Below are positions 13,539 through 20,314 of a DNA stretch of 22,180 nt, one piece after another. Positions within the stretch are counted from its first letter, which is position 1. Each line of letters opens with the position of its first letter. The notes below the pieces were generated by a model that was not told where the DNA came from, did no database searches, and saw only the letters and a list, made by a program, of their open reading frames with translations. This DNA is from a virus, in the IMG/VR virus record IMGVR_UViG_3300008110_005387, positions 1 through 22,180 of that record; one strand, written 5' to 3'. The position numbers and the translations under genes are program-made.

Positions 13539-13746
13539 TTGTGTCTCCTTCTGGTTTAACTTCGTTTAACGATTTTTCATATTCGGCAATTGCTTCTCTT
13601 ACATCTCGAGTTAGCAATTCCCAATCAGTATTTAATTCAACTCGACCATCTTCGTACTCGTAGCGAGTACTGTGACTGCCTGTTGTAATTTTTGGCCACT
13701 CTACGGTGTCCTCGCTGACTTTAGTTTTCGTTTTACGTGTTGCCAT
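13504..13746 (-). CDS. Small hypothetical protein with basic ends, 80 aa
   Basis: The protein has short Lys/Arg-rich ends (MATRKTKTK and KTKKTRKSK) around an acidic core (SRYEYEDGRVEL-like region, then DVREAIAEYEKSLNEV). Both tails could contact nucleic acid. It follows the Hc1-like gene by two bases and overlaps the next gene by 35 bases. No family is recognised. Confidence 0.65.
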   Translation of the reverse strand: MATRKTKTKVSEDTVEWPKITTGSHSTRYEYEDGRVELNTDWELLTRDVREAIAEYEKSLNEVKPEGDTNVKTKKTRKSK

Positions 13747-13748
13747 GT

Positions 13749-13937
13749 TTAGGCCTTTGCTTCCTTGCGAGCATTCTTGGTTTCTGTGATTTCGTTACGA
13801 CGAGCTTTCACAGCCTTGGCCAATTCAGCAAGTGCTTTGCGAGCACGAGTGCCAGCGGCACTGTTGCCTTTTTCGAATTTGTCATGCTCGGCCTCGTAAG
13901 CTGCCAAGTTTGTTTTGATGTCTTCATGTGCGCTCAT
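13749..13937 (-). CDS. Histone H1/Hc1-like small DNA-binding protein, 62 aa
   Basis: The central stretch FEKGNSAAGTRARKALAEL, followed by AKAVKARRNEI, matches by eye the N-terminal domain of the Chlamydia histone H1-like protein Hc1 (EKGN, AA, R-R, then a Lys-rich helix and KxxRxE). Such proteins bind DNA or compact it. The Lys-rich C-terminal tail of true Hc1 is absent, leaving only a short basic end (KNARKEAKA). The protein is one or two helices, with a good AAGGAAA site. In this phage it could coat or package DNA or touch the host nucleoid. Function is inferred from the weak family match only. Confidence 0.6.
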   Translation of the reverse strand: MSAHEDIKTNLAAYEAEHDKFEKGNSAAGTRARKALAELAKAVKARRNEITETKNARKEAKA

Positions 13938-13946
13938 AATATTTCC

Positions 13947-15122
13947 TTAAAATTTTGATTCATGTGTGTGCTTGCGGTAGTCAACGCTCATTCGTAACCA
14001 CTGCTCTCCCTTACCTTCTAAAATATCAACGATACGATCTACTGTACCATCGGTCCAGTCACTGAGTTTGCCCATATGTTCACTAGGACGCTCAAGCAGT
14101 GGCTCTAACTTGTCCATGGCATCTTCTATGCTCCAGGGTACATACAACCTGGTATGGTCGTTGGCAAATGTCTCTGGAAAACTGCGATATGCTGGATATA
14201 ATACATTACAACCTAATGCATCTGCCTCTGATACAGTGTTAGAAACCCAATCTTGTAAAGCACAATTAAACACAACACGACTGTCGTTGACAATGTTATA
14301 GTAATCGTTTTTCTCCAAGTCCTCATGGATAGTAAGCAATCCACGTGCCTGCATGTCGCGTGTACGAGACATATAACTTTCGTTATTGCTTTTTAACTTG
14401 CCGCCTGAACATACTGCAAACTCAACATAGCTCTTGGGATGGCGTTGGTGCCAGGCTTCAATTAGATCCATGTAGAAGTCTGGTTGCTTCTCTTGATCCC
14501 AACGTGCTGAGAATACAACACGATGCTTACGCTCACTAAATGGACGAATGGTGCCTACACGGCCTTGTACCTCATCCTTGCCAAATGCAAGTCCTGAAAT
14601 ATTATAGAGAGGGGCTTCCCAGCCTGCAATCTTCATGTGCATGACCATTTCTTCGTTAGTGGCCAATACGCCGGTAACAAAGCTGTCTACCATTTTTTCA
14701 TACAAACCCATCCATTTGCTCATGCCCCAAACATGAACAAAATCATCTGGATCGATTGATTGAGCAAGACAACGGACAAAAATCCTAGGACAATGAGCAG
14801 GATCGATTTGATTAAGAATGTAAGGTAAGCTCTCGATACCGGGTTGAAACATGTCTTCAAAATAGATAACATCCTCATTGCTACACTCACCTGCTTTCAT
14901 CATTCGAACAAGATTCATAAGTTGGCTCATGCCAAAATATGTGCGTCCATGTGCGTCTAATACTTGTCCAGTTACAATGGCTTGATCATTACTCAGTGTC
15001 TCGCCGGGCACAATAACATAGTCAATGCCACGACGTTTAAAAACACGTTCGTTCCACTCTTGTAGTTGTAAAGTATAACGAGCCTTATATGGCTCGAGTC
15101 CCATATAATATAGTTTTCTCAT
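13947..15122 (-). CDS. GT-B glycosyltransferase (family 1/4-like), 391 aa
   Basis: The product has a two-domain GT-B layout. The N-terminal half (about 1-200) carries short Rossmann strands such as GIDYVIVPGE, VIYFEDMFQPG and IFVRCLAQSIDP. The C-terminal half starts HRVVFSARWDQEKQPDFYMDLIEAW (split: VVFSARWDQEKQPDF, then MDLIEAW), continues FAVCSGG, and ends in the donor-binding region VFNCALQDWVSNTVSEADALGCNVLYP, where the Glu of SEADALG matches the conserved E near the nucleotide-sugar. It should move a sugar from a nucleotide donor, perhaps one made by GalE or the HldD pathway. The acceptor (DNA base, virion protein or host glycan) is unknown. Phages also use GT-B enzymes to glucosylate DNA. 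Confidence 0.75.
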   Translation of the reverse strand: MRKLYYMGLEPYKARYTLQLQEWNERVFKRRGIDYVIVPGETLSNDQAIVTGQVLDAHGRTYFGMSQLMNLVRMMKAGECSNEDVIYFEDMFQPGIESLPYILNQIDPAHCPRIFVRCLAQSIDPDDFVHVWGMSKWMGLYEKMVDSFVTGVLATNEEMVMHMKIAGWEAPLYNISGLAFGKDEVQGRVGTIRPFSERKHRVVFSARWDQEKQPDFYMDLIEAWHQRHPKSYVEFAVCSGGKLKSNNESYMSRTRDMQARGLLTIHEDLEKNDYYNIVNDSRVVFNCALQDWVSNTVSEADALGCNVLYPAYRSFPETFANDHTRLYVPWSIEDAMDKLEPLLERPSEHMGKLSDWTDGTVDRIVDILEGKGEQWLRMSVDYRKHTHESKF

Positions 15123-15130
15123 ATAGATCC

Positions 15131-15409
15131 TTACCTTGAGTTAAACCGCTGGTGTCTTCCAAACTGTGGTTTAGAAAACTGTGGTTTAGCAAAATGTGGT
15201 TTAGGATCACGGCCCCAGTTATCTCTAGGATACTTTCCATTTTGTACACGATGGAATTCACCCCATGGAGTACGATCGTTATATAGATGTGCTTCATTAA
15301 ACACATATCCATATTTTACACAAAATTCACTGTAAGCTTCAAGGTCTTCAAAGATTTTGTTAACCTCGGGTTTCATAGTAAGATATTTTTTAATCCAGGC
15401 TTGTGCCAT
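15131..15409 (-). CDS. Hypothetical protein with C-terminal KPQF repeats, 92 aa
   Basis: The N-terminal 70 residues (MAQAWIKKYLTMKPEVNKIF, then EDLEAYSEFCVKYGYVFNE) look helical and resemble a conserved marine T4-like phage protein with no function. The last 22 residues hold three copies of a KPxF unit (KPHFA, KPQFS, KPQFG), encoded by a 15-base tandem repeat, and are probably disordered. The gene follows a good AAGGAAAA site and ends eight bases before the glycosyltransferase start. Confidence 0.7.
   Translation of the reverse strand: MAQAWIKKYLTMKPEVNKIFEDLEAYSEFCVKYGYVFNEAHLYNDRTPWGEFHRVQNGKYPRDNWGRDPKPHFAKPQFSKPQFGRHQRFNSR
15161..15205 (-). repeat. Three tandem 15-base repeats encoding KPQF units
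   Basis: Units 15161-15175, 15176-15190 and 15191-15205 share the plus-strand core AAACTGTGGTTTAG with one internal change in the third unit. The period is in frame (15 = 5 codons), so copy-number change would lengthen or shorten the tail of the 92-aa protein without a frameshift. Confidence 0.85.
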
Positions 15410-15420
15410 TTTTATTTTCC

Positions 15421-15861
15421 TTAAACATTGATAAGTTGAGGACGGTGAGTTTCATATTTAATAAGTGCGCCGTTTTCACCATCTTCGGCCACTTCGATCC
15501 AGACACTGCGTCCAGGATACTTGTTGGCGATCTGCAAGTACAGATCGTCTGAGATCATTTCACAACTCTTGAAGTTGAGTTCCAGGGTTCCTCCGGCGTA
15601 GAGCTTCTCCAACCAACGTTTGAACTGGATGAATTCAATATCGCGATCATTATGAAAAACATCGATCCAAACTCTGAAATGGAAAATATGCCTATGAGGT
15701 ACCCCAAGAAAAGACACATCATATTCATCACCGGTCGCCAGTGCTGGGTCATCTGCGGCAGCAGGATACTTGTGGATTCCTTCTTTGCGGAAGGTGACCC
15801 AGATTTTTCTATCTGCACGTTGTTTAATTCTTTCAATTGCATCTCGCTGTTCTTGATTCAT
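15421..15861 (-). CDS. Conserved phage hypothetical protein, 146 aa
   Basis: The product contains the run WVTFRKEGIHKYPAAADDP and HRHIFHFRVWIDVFHNDRD, with an even spread of alternating strands, and ends with VWIEVAEDGENGALIKY. It resembles a conserved marine T4-like phage protein of unknown function. Several His and Asp residues (GVPHRHIFHF, FHNDRD) could bind metal, but no known motif is complete. The start shares ATGA with the 72-aa gene upstream. No membrane segment is seen. Confidence 0.75.
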   Translation of the reverse strand: MNQEQRDAIERIKQRADRKIWVTFRKEGIHKYPAAADDPALATGDEYDVSFLGVPHRHIFHFRVWIDVFHNDRDIEFIQFKRWLEKLYAGGTLELNFKSCEMISDDLYLQIANKYPGRSVWIEVAEDGENGALIKYETHRPQLINV

Positions 15862-16076
15862 AGTACTTTTCCCAATCCCAAATAAATTAATTGCTCTAGC
15901 TCAGTTTGATAGTCCCGACCAAGTCTACGCTTTTCATAGATGGCAGTAAGAATATCTTTGCCGTCGCCGTAGTCTGTGGTACCAGCACCGCGACTCGCTA
16001 ATTCTTCTACCAGATCATCTGTGTCAAAGTCTGACAAGCTGACATCAACTTCTACTTCTGTGTAAACTGTAGGCAT
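15858..16076 (-). CDS. Small acidic hypothetical protein, 72 aa
   Basis: The product starts MPTVYTEVEVDVSLSDFDTDDLVEELASRG and ends in a helix with YQTELEQLIYLGLGKVL. It is acidic, with a strand-rich start and helical rest. The start shares TAATG with the upstream stop and the stop shares ATGA with the next start. A similar protein occurs in marine T4-like phages. No function is known. Confidence 0.72.
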   Translation of the reverse strand: MPTVYTEVEVDVSLSDFDTDDLVEELASRGAGTTDYGDGKDILTAIYEKRRLGRDYQTELEQLIYLGLGKVL

Positions 16077-16585
16077 TATATAACCTCGTCTTGAGTGTAT
16101 TTAGACCAATCAGTAAAAACTGATTCACGTTTCATTAGACTATAAAGACTATGGCACCATACACCGGGGTTAGTTGCCTTAAAGTCTTTGTCATCTAGTT
16201 TAATTGTAGCATTGTAACCTAGTTGTTGTATATAGGGCAATTTAACCGAAATCATTGGAATAAAATTATGCTGTTCGGTTAATCCACTTTCTAGTAGTCC
16301 CTCAACACATTTTACATCAATATCTAACGTACACAAATAATCTCGTTTGAGAAAGTAGTCAATCATGTTTTCCCATTGTTTCCAACCTTCGGCATCGTTA
16401 TACGCCAAGTTGGGAAAACTTTGATTGGCTCCAAAGTATATGTGTTGATGTCCATGAAGTTTTGCGGCAATATCCTCAACCGAATGAACTCCAACTACAA
16501 ACAAAGTTTTTAATCCATATGCTGGAGTATGTTCTACTTCAGTTCCGGTAAAAAAGTTAACTGTTTCGTGTCCTGGTCGATCCAT
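16076..16585 (-). CDS. Conserved phage hypothetical protein, 169 aa
   Basis: The product carries the runs HETVNFFTGTEVEHTPAYG, TLFVVGVHSVEDI, HQHIYFGANQSF, LDIDVKCVEGLLE and KLPYIQQLGYNATIKLDDKDF. The alternating strand/helix order and the conserved Asp, Glu and His hint at a TIM-like or Rossmann-like alpha/beta enzyme, but no catalytic signature can be fixed. I recall homologues in marine T4-like phages without function. A GAGG site lies just before its ATG, and it is followed by a TAATG overlap. It sits in the same gene run as the DpdA-like enzyme. Confidence 0.75.
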   Translation of the reverse strand: MDRPGHETVNFFTGTEVEHTPAYGLKTLFVVGVHSVEDIAAKLHGHQHIYFGANQSFPNLAYNDAEGWKQWENMIDYFLKRDYLCTLDIDVKCVEGLLESGLTEQHNFIPMISVKLPYIQQLGYNATIKLDDKDFKATNPGVWCHSLYSLMKRESVFTDWSKYTQDEVI

Positions 16586-16587
16586 GA

Positions 16588-16797
16588 TTACCTCAATTGG
16601 TTAGTTATTTGGTTATAAGATTCTGTCACTTTAAAAGACACTGTACCGGACTCATCAAGGTCGTGTACCCAGATAGTCGAACTATCTTGATCATCTCTGT
16701 AGGCGATAATATAACTGGAGTTAACAGTTAATCGTCGAGCAGGAATTGATTCTGTCTCTGTACTTAATGCCGGTAGTGTCAACTCAATAAATTTCAT
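16588..16797 (-). CDS. Small FlbD-like hypothetical protein, 69 aa
   Basis: The product (MKFIELTLPALS, RRLTVNSSYIIAYRDDQDS, then TVSFKVTESYNQITNQL) has the order of a FlbD-like small protein: an opening strand, a short turn, NSSYI, a strand pair and a final V-E-S-x-x-x-I segment. Such proteins are common in phages and have no proven role. The start shares ATGA with the DUF465-like gene. The similarity is by eye and only moderate. Confidence 0.62.
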   Translation of the reverse strand: MKFIELTLPALSTETESIPARRLTVNSSYIIAYRDDQDSSTIWVHDLDESGTVSFKVTESYNQITNQLR

Positions 16798-17003
16798 CGA
16801 TCATCATCCAAGTCGACTCGTTGAGCATCTTCGTATTGTAAACGATATAGATCACGAATGCGATCTTTAATGGTTAATTTTTCTTTTTTTAATTCTTGTA
16901 GTCGAAATTCTTCGACGTGTGGGTGTTTTTGCATTTTACCAATTTCTTGTTCTAGTTTATGATGTTGGTATTCCAGTTCCTTGATTTTAGATGCGTAGTC
17001 CAT
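16794..17003 (-). CDS. DUF465/YdcH-like coiled-coil protein, 69 aa
   Basis: The product is almost wholly helical: KELEYQHHKLEQEIGKM, then RLQELKKEKLTIKDRIRDLYRLQ. The pattern LxxQHxxLxxEI with a later LKKEKLxxKDxI is that of the DUF465/YdcH family, short antiparallel coiled-coil proteins of unknown function found in proteobacteria and phages. An acidic end (VDLDDDR) follows. It has a GAGGAAT site and starts seven bases after the DpdA-like stop. Confidence 0.7.
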   Translation of the reverse strand: MDYASKIKELEYQHHKLEQEIGKMQKHPHVEEFRLQELKKEKLTIKDRIRDLYRLQYEDAQRVDLDDDR

Positions 17004-17010
17004 TTATTCC

Positions 17011-18561
17011 TCACAAGATGTTTTCAAGACTGTCAAGTTTTGATTCGTCAAAATCTTCTTGATCTAATTCTTCCCCGATGCTCTCGACTGTGTCAAACAG
17101 AGCGTTAAACATTGTATTGGCATTGCGAGTTTTTTTACCTTTAAACCCTCTAGTACCAATAATGTCCATCCAATAACGATCGTAATGCTCGATTATGGCT
17201 TCAGATTCATTCCGATCAGTTGTGGCAAATATAGCATCTACTATATCTGCAAATTTAGCGTGGTCACCATTTTCATTCCACATCATGTAAGGCCAACATG
17301 TGCCAGTATCAAACTCTCTATTGGCACGTTGTACAGCTTCTATGTGTGTCCAGACATTATGTCCCATGAGCAAAGCATAACTAAAGCTGTCCCATGAAGT
17401 CTTGCCTTCTTTGCCAATCTTGTTAAGGTCGCCTGGCTTGTAGATGCAGATGTCTTTCATGGTCAGTAACTGACTAATTGGGCTTTCGTCAAAATGTTTC
17501 CAGTATCCATCTGCCACAGTAGTTGTGCCATAAGGTCTTGTATCTGTGCTGTATTTTTTGTCATCGGCGCTGGGACTCATACGATAACACCATTTGTCGT
17601 TGTGCGGCAAATCAATGTGGTGATATACCTGTCCGTTAGCAGTGGCAAGGAACGGACTAGCACAGTCAAACGAAATAGTAAAAGACGGATTAACATATTT
17701 TCTAATTGCCCGCTGAATCACAGTGAGTAACACAGCCCATTCTAACTTTGATGTTCCCAAGAAGTGCATCCAATCATGTTTGCCCTCTTGTAACAAGTTG
17801 TCGTGACGTAGTGCTACCAGGCGCTTTAATACTAGATGTACGTCACACATGTTTTGTCCACCCATTGACCAACCATCAAAGTGAGTGTCTGGGTATTTAA
17901 CAGGGTCGCAGTATTCTTTCATGGTTTGATACCATTCCTCGGCTGAAGTATGATTATCGCCTTGTAGAACGTTTAGGAACTTGGCACCACCATTCTTAAC
18001 ACCCTTGCGGTGCTTCATGAAGTATTCGTTGTTGAACTTGGTAGCGTCAACTGCTTCTTGCAGTGTGGTAATTTGGCAGGCCTTTGATGCCTTCTTGTCG
18101 TGAATAACCCAGGTAGGAATATCCAAGATCATGCCATAGTCGGCAACATTGTCCAACCAGTTCAAGATTAGACTTCGTTTCTTTTGAGCCTTGGCACAAC
18201 CTGAGTTGGCTTTCCAATCGCCTTCCCACAAGCCCTTGGCAATCTGGAATCCACCCGAGTCACCTAACAGGAATGTACCAGGTTCACGATTACGTACCAT
18301 GTCCTCACTCCAGTCCTGCTTGTTCAAGTCCAAATTAGCATGACCGCCCGAATACAAACTCCACTTATAAGGGAACAGTGCTTTCTGACTGTTAAGCCAA
18401 TTCATCTGTTCCATGTCAGTTAGGCCTTGCGGCAAACGTGCAGGGTCTACATAATTCTCATTACGTTGTTTGCCCACAAAGGTGGCGTAGAAGCCACTGA
18501 TAGCTGGCAAGAATACAGCGTAATCTTTTTGGTTAGCGGTTAAATTATTTTCCGGAGTCAT
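17011..18561 (-). CDS. dpdA: DpdA-like DNA guanine transglycosylase (TGT superfamily), 516 aa
   Basis: TGT enzymes swap guanine for a 7-deazaguanine in nucleic acid, and DpdA proteins are the DNA-acting branch. TGT landmarks appear in order: GTFLLGDSGGFQIAKG (the DSGGFQ loop, D101, proposed general acid/base), FLNVLQGD (199-202, the VQG guanine-binding region), FDGWSMGGQN (230-237, the GG loop), MHFLGTSKLEW (267-275), and ISFDCASPF (D299, the candidate nucleophile). After D299 I see no CxCxxC...H zinc cluster of tRNA TGTs, and an extra C-terminal half (about 310-516) ends in a polar, acidic tail. These features favour DpdA over tRNA TGT. Its partners FolE, QueD and QueE are in the same window. 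It overlaps the upstream gene by 17 bases. Confidence 0.82.
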   Translation of the reverse strand: MTPENNLTANQKDYAVFLPAISGFYATFVGKQRNENYVDPARLPQGLTDMEQMNWLNSQKALFPYKWSLYSGGHANLDLNKQDWSEDMVRNREPGTFLLGDSGGFQIAKGLWEGDWKANSGCAKAQKKRSLILNWLDNVADYGMILDIPTWVIHDKKASKACQITTLQEAVDATKFNNEYFMKHRKGVKNGGAKFLNVLQGDNHTSAEEWYQTMKEYCDPVKYPDTHFDGWSMGGQNMCDVHLVLKRLVALRHDNLLQEGKHDWMHFLGTSKLEWAVLLTVIQRAIRKYVNPSFTISFDCASPFLATANGQVYHHIDLPHNDKWCYRMSPSADDKKYSTDTRPYGTTTVADGYWKHFDESPISQLLTMKDICIYKPGDLNKIGKEGKTSWDSFSYALLMGHNVWTHIEAVQRANREFDTGTCWPYMMWNENGDHAKFADIVDAIFATTDRNESEAIIEHYDRYWMDIIGTRGFKGKKTRNANTMFNALFDTVESIGEELDQEDFDESKLDSLENIL

Positions 18562-18898
18562 CTATTTCTTCTTTTCTACACAACACTTCTAGCATTTTAA
18601 ACTTATCGTGCAACTCTTGCAAGCCAGGATGCCGAGACATTAGCTCATTTAATTTTTGTTCTTCTTGCATTTTTGCATTGGCCCAGCGCAGAGCTTGTTC
18701 GGCGTCCCAGGAAAGACTAATCGTGGGTTGCATTGAATGTATAGTGAGCCAACTATTTCCATCATTGATTTCGAACTGTTGCATGTTTGAATTATAACGG
18801 ACCATGCCAGCACCATTACTACCAGGGCTTACATACGGATAACTCACCGTTGAGTTTTGTACTGTGATACCATATCCGCTAGTGATACTTTTAATCAT
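18545..18898 (-). CDS. Putative small virion-associated protein, 117 aa
   Basis: The N-terminal half has a GYGITVQNSTVSYPYVSPGSNGAGMVRYN stretch (split here: YVSPGSNGAG, then MVRYNSNMQQFEI) and NDGNSWLTIH, the pattern of marine T4-like phage structural or fibre-associated proteins in which a surface domain shows its presented sequence. The C-terminal 50 residues are a long helix (DAEQALRWANAKMQEEQKLNELM). A virion role is therefore likely but not proven. Its ATG overlaps the sulfotransferase stop region, and its stop lies 17 bases inside the DpdA-like gene. Confidence 0.62.
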   Translation of the reverse strand: MIKSITSGYGITVQNSTVSYPYVSPGSNGAGMVRYNSNMQQFEINDGNSWLTIHSMQPTISLSWDAEQALRWANAKMQEEQKLNELMSRHPGLQELHDKFKMLEVLCRKEEIDDSGK

Positions 18899-19466
18899 AA
18901 AATTTTACCTTGTTGATAAGTTTGTAATCTTCGTGAAAATAGTTTTTAACAGCATCACAGTATTTAGAATTTTCTTCTACAATAGATGAAAAAAAGTTTT
19001 TAAACTTTTGTCTAGGCGGAGAATCTTCACTGGTGTGTTGATAATCATATCTGGTATAATCTCTAGAAATGCCGTGACTGTTCAAGAACTTTGTAAATTT
19101 TTCTCTGTAGGTATTGTCGCACCGGAACCAAACACAATTGGACAAATCTAAACCTTGTAAAAAATAAAGCTGGCGTTCTGTGTGATCATCAAAAGCTATT
19201 CTATCAAATACCAGATCTAAAAACCCCTTATCGTAGCGGTGTTTTTCAATGTCTAGTTCATTATGATAAAGGGCAAAATACTCTGCAATACCCGATAGCC
19301 AGCGATTGAGAGGATCACGCAGAACAACCATAGCTAACTTATTGTTTAACTTATCTGTACGAAAATTATAAAATTCCCATTGCCAATCTAATAAGTTAGG
19401 TTTGGTCCACGAACTGGCATTTTTAGGAATGTGTACATACATGAGAGGTACAGCCGGGTGGCTCAT
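18891..19466 (-). CDS. Sulfotransferase-like protein (PAPS-dependent type)
   Basis: The product has the 5'-phosphosulfate loop MYVHIPKNASSW (K15, S18/S19 from my start), a version of the family IPKTGGTS loop, and the 3'-phosphate motif VVLRDPLNRWLSGIAEYF, matching LVRDPxxRxxSxY. It should move sulfate from PAPS to a sugar or protein. The acceptor is unknown. Two starts compete: ATG at 19466 with a strong AGGAGAG site five bases upstream, chosen here (191 aa), and GTG at 19514, which shares GTGA with the sliding-clamp stop but lacks a good site. The sequence has enough length for a small sulfotransferase. Context near glycan genes supports a sulfated sugar. Confidence 0.72.
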   Translation of the reverse strand: MSHPAVPLMYVHIPKNASSWTKPNLLDWQWEFYNFRTDKLNNKLAMVVLRDPLNRWLSGIAEYFALYHNELDIEKHRYDKGFLDLVFDRIAFDDHTERQLYFLQGLDLSNCVWFRCDNTYREKFTKFLNSHGISRDYTRYDYQHTSEDSPPRQKFKNFFSSIVEENSKYCDAVKNYFHEDYKLINKVKFYD

Positions 19467-19510
19467 ACACTCTCCTATAGAATGCCCTTTGTGAGACCAA
19501 TAATCAAATG

Positions 19511-20242
19511 TCACTTGGTTAGTGCAGGTAGAATGTAATTGTATTCGGCAACACCAGAATCTACAGTAATCTGCGAAGCACCTTCGTCACTGATCATGAA
19601 TGTTTTGTCACCAGGCAAAGCAAGAATGCTGATTACCGCAGAAACAGGCCATGACCAAGGCTTGCTTAATGTTCCGCTGACGTTTTGTTCAAACACAAAA
19701 TTACCAGCATGACTACTGTGATCGCCAAAGTAAAAAGTTAGATTACCATTTTCTGTTTTTGCAATAAATGAGTTTTCTTCACTGTTGGCTTGTGCCTGGA
19801 ACCTTAGGCGTTGAATGTTAAGTACACTGGGATTGAATTGAACATTCCATTTAACACCTTTAAACTTAAATGTCTTAAGTTTTTCATTAATGATTTCGCT
19901 AGTCATAAAGCGATAGTCATTTTTAAAGTCTCCGGCCTTGTTTTCAAAGTGAATGCCAACCGGAACTTCGTTGCCATCTTTGGCCTGTTTATTAATGCTT
20001 AGTTGAGCATTTTCTTTATATTCAGGAATATTAAGAATAGTGTTTAGCTTGCCCAGGTTAGGCATACCAAACACACCAATAAACTCGGGTACAGGGTTTT
20101 TAAATTTGGCCTGTAAAATGACACTGCGGTCTTCTGCAATAGCATCGACTGTGGTACCATTTTCGTCACCAGTTATTTTAACTAACTCAATAAATCCTAG
20201 TCCATGAGTATGTTGGACTATTTCTTGCAAGATATCTTTCAT
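19511..20242 (-). CDS. 45: Putative sliding clamp (gp45-like DNA polymerase processivity factor)
   Basis: I choose the ATG at 20242 (MKDILQEIVQHTHG) with GGAGGAAA directly upstream, rather than the ORF opening at 20254. The 243-aa product is beta-rich: an N-terminal helix, strands, then FIGVFGMPNLGKLNTILN, which matches the place of GFLGILSLV in T4 gp45. WNVQFNPSVLNIQRLRFQAQAN is followed by TENGNLTFYFGD, KPWSWPVSAVISILAL and ITVDSGVAEYNYILPA. Sliding-clamp subunits are two or three such repeated domains. T4 gp45 is 228 aa. Its place one gene after the DNA polymerase supports this, as gp45 is near gp43 in T4-like phages. Confidence is moderate because similarity is by pattern, not by alignment. 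Confidence 0.6.
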   Translation of the reverse strand: MKDILQEIVQHTHGLGFIELVKITGDENGTTVDAIAEDRSVILQAKFKNPVPEFIGVFGMPNLGKLNTILNIPEYKENAQLSINKQAKDGNEVPVGIHFENKAGDFKNDYRFMTSEIINEKLKTFKFKGVKWNVQFNPSVLNIQRLRFQAQANSEENSFIAKTENGNLTFYFGDHSSHAGNFVFEQNVSGTLSKPWSWPVSAVISILALPGDKTFMISDEGASQITVDSGVAEYNYILPALTK

Positions 20243-20260
20243 TGTTTCCTCCATTGATAA

Positions 20261-20297
20261 TGTATTGTACAGATTGTATTTAGAAAAATCAACCTAT
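20261..20297 (-). promoter_or_regulatory. Candidate promoter for the sliding-clamp gene
   Basis: The minus strand shows a TTGATT -35-like element just after the hairpin, a 17-base spacer and TACAAT. The spacer includes TCTAAATAC (20284-20276), the same 9-mer as in the folE promoter, which also resembles the T4 late promoter TATAAATA. Transcription would start a few bases before the clamp ribosome-binding site, so either a sigma70 or a late-type reading fits. Confidence 0.45.
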
Positions 20298-20314
20298 TAG
20301 GTATTATTAATAGG
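20284..20314 (-). terminator. Intrinsic-terminator-like hairpin after the methyltransferase gene
   Basis: On the minus strand CCTATTA... pairs with TAATAGG (arms 20308-20314 and 20293-20299, 7 bp) around an 8-base loop, and a run of five Ts (20288-20284) follows shortly. The stem overlaps the methyltransferase stop. The stem is AT-rich, so strength is uncertain. Confidence 0.45.
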
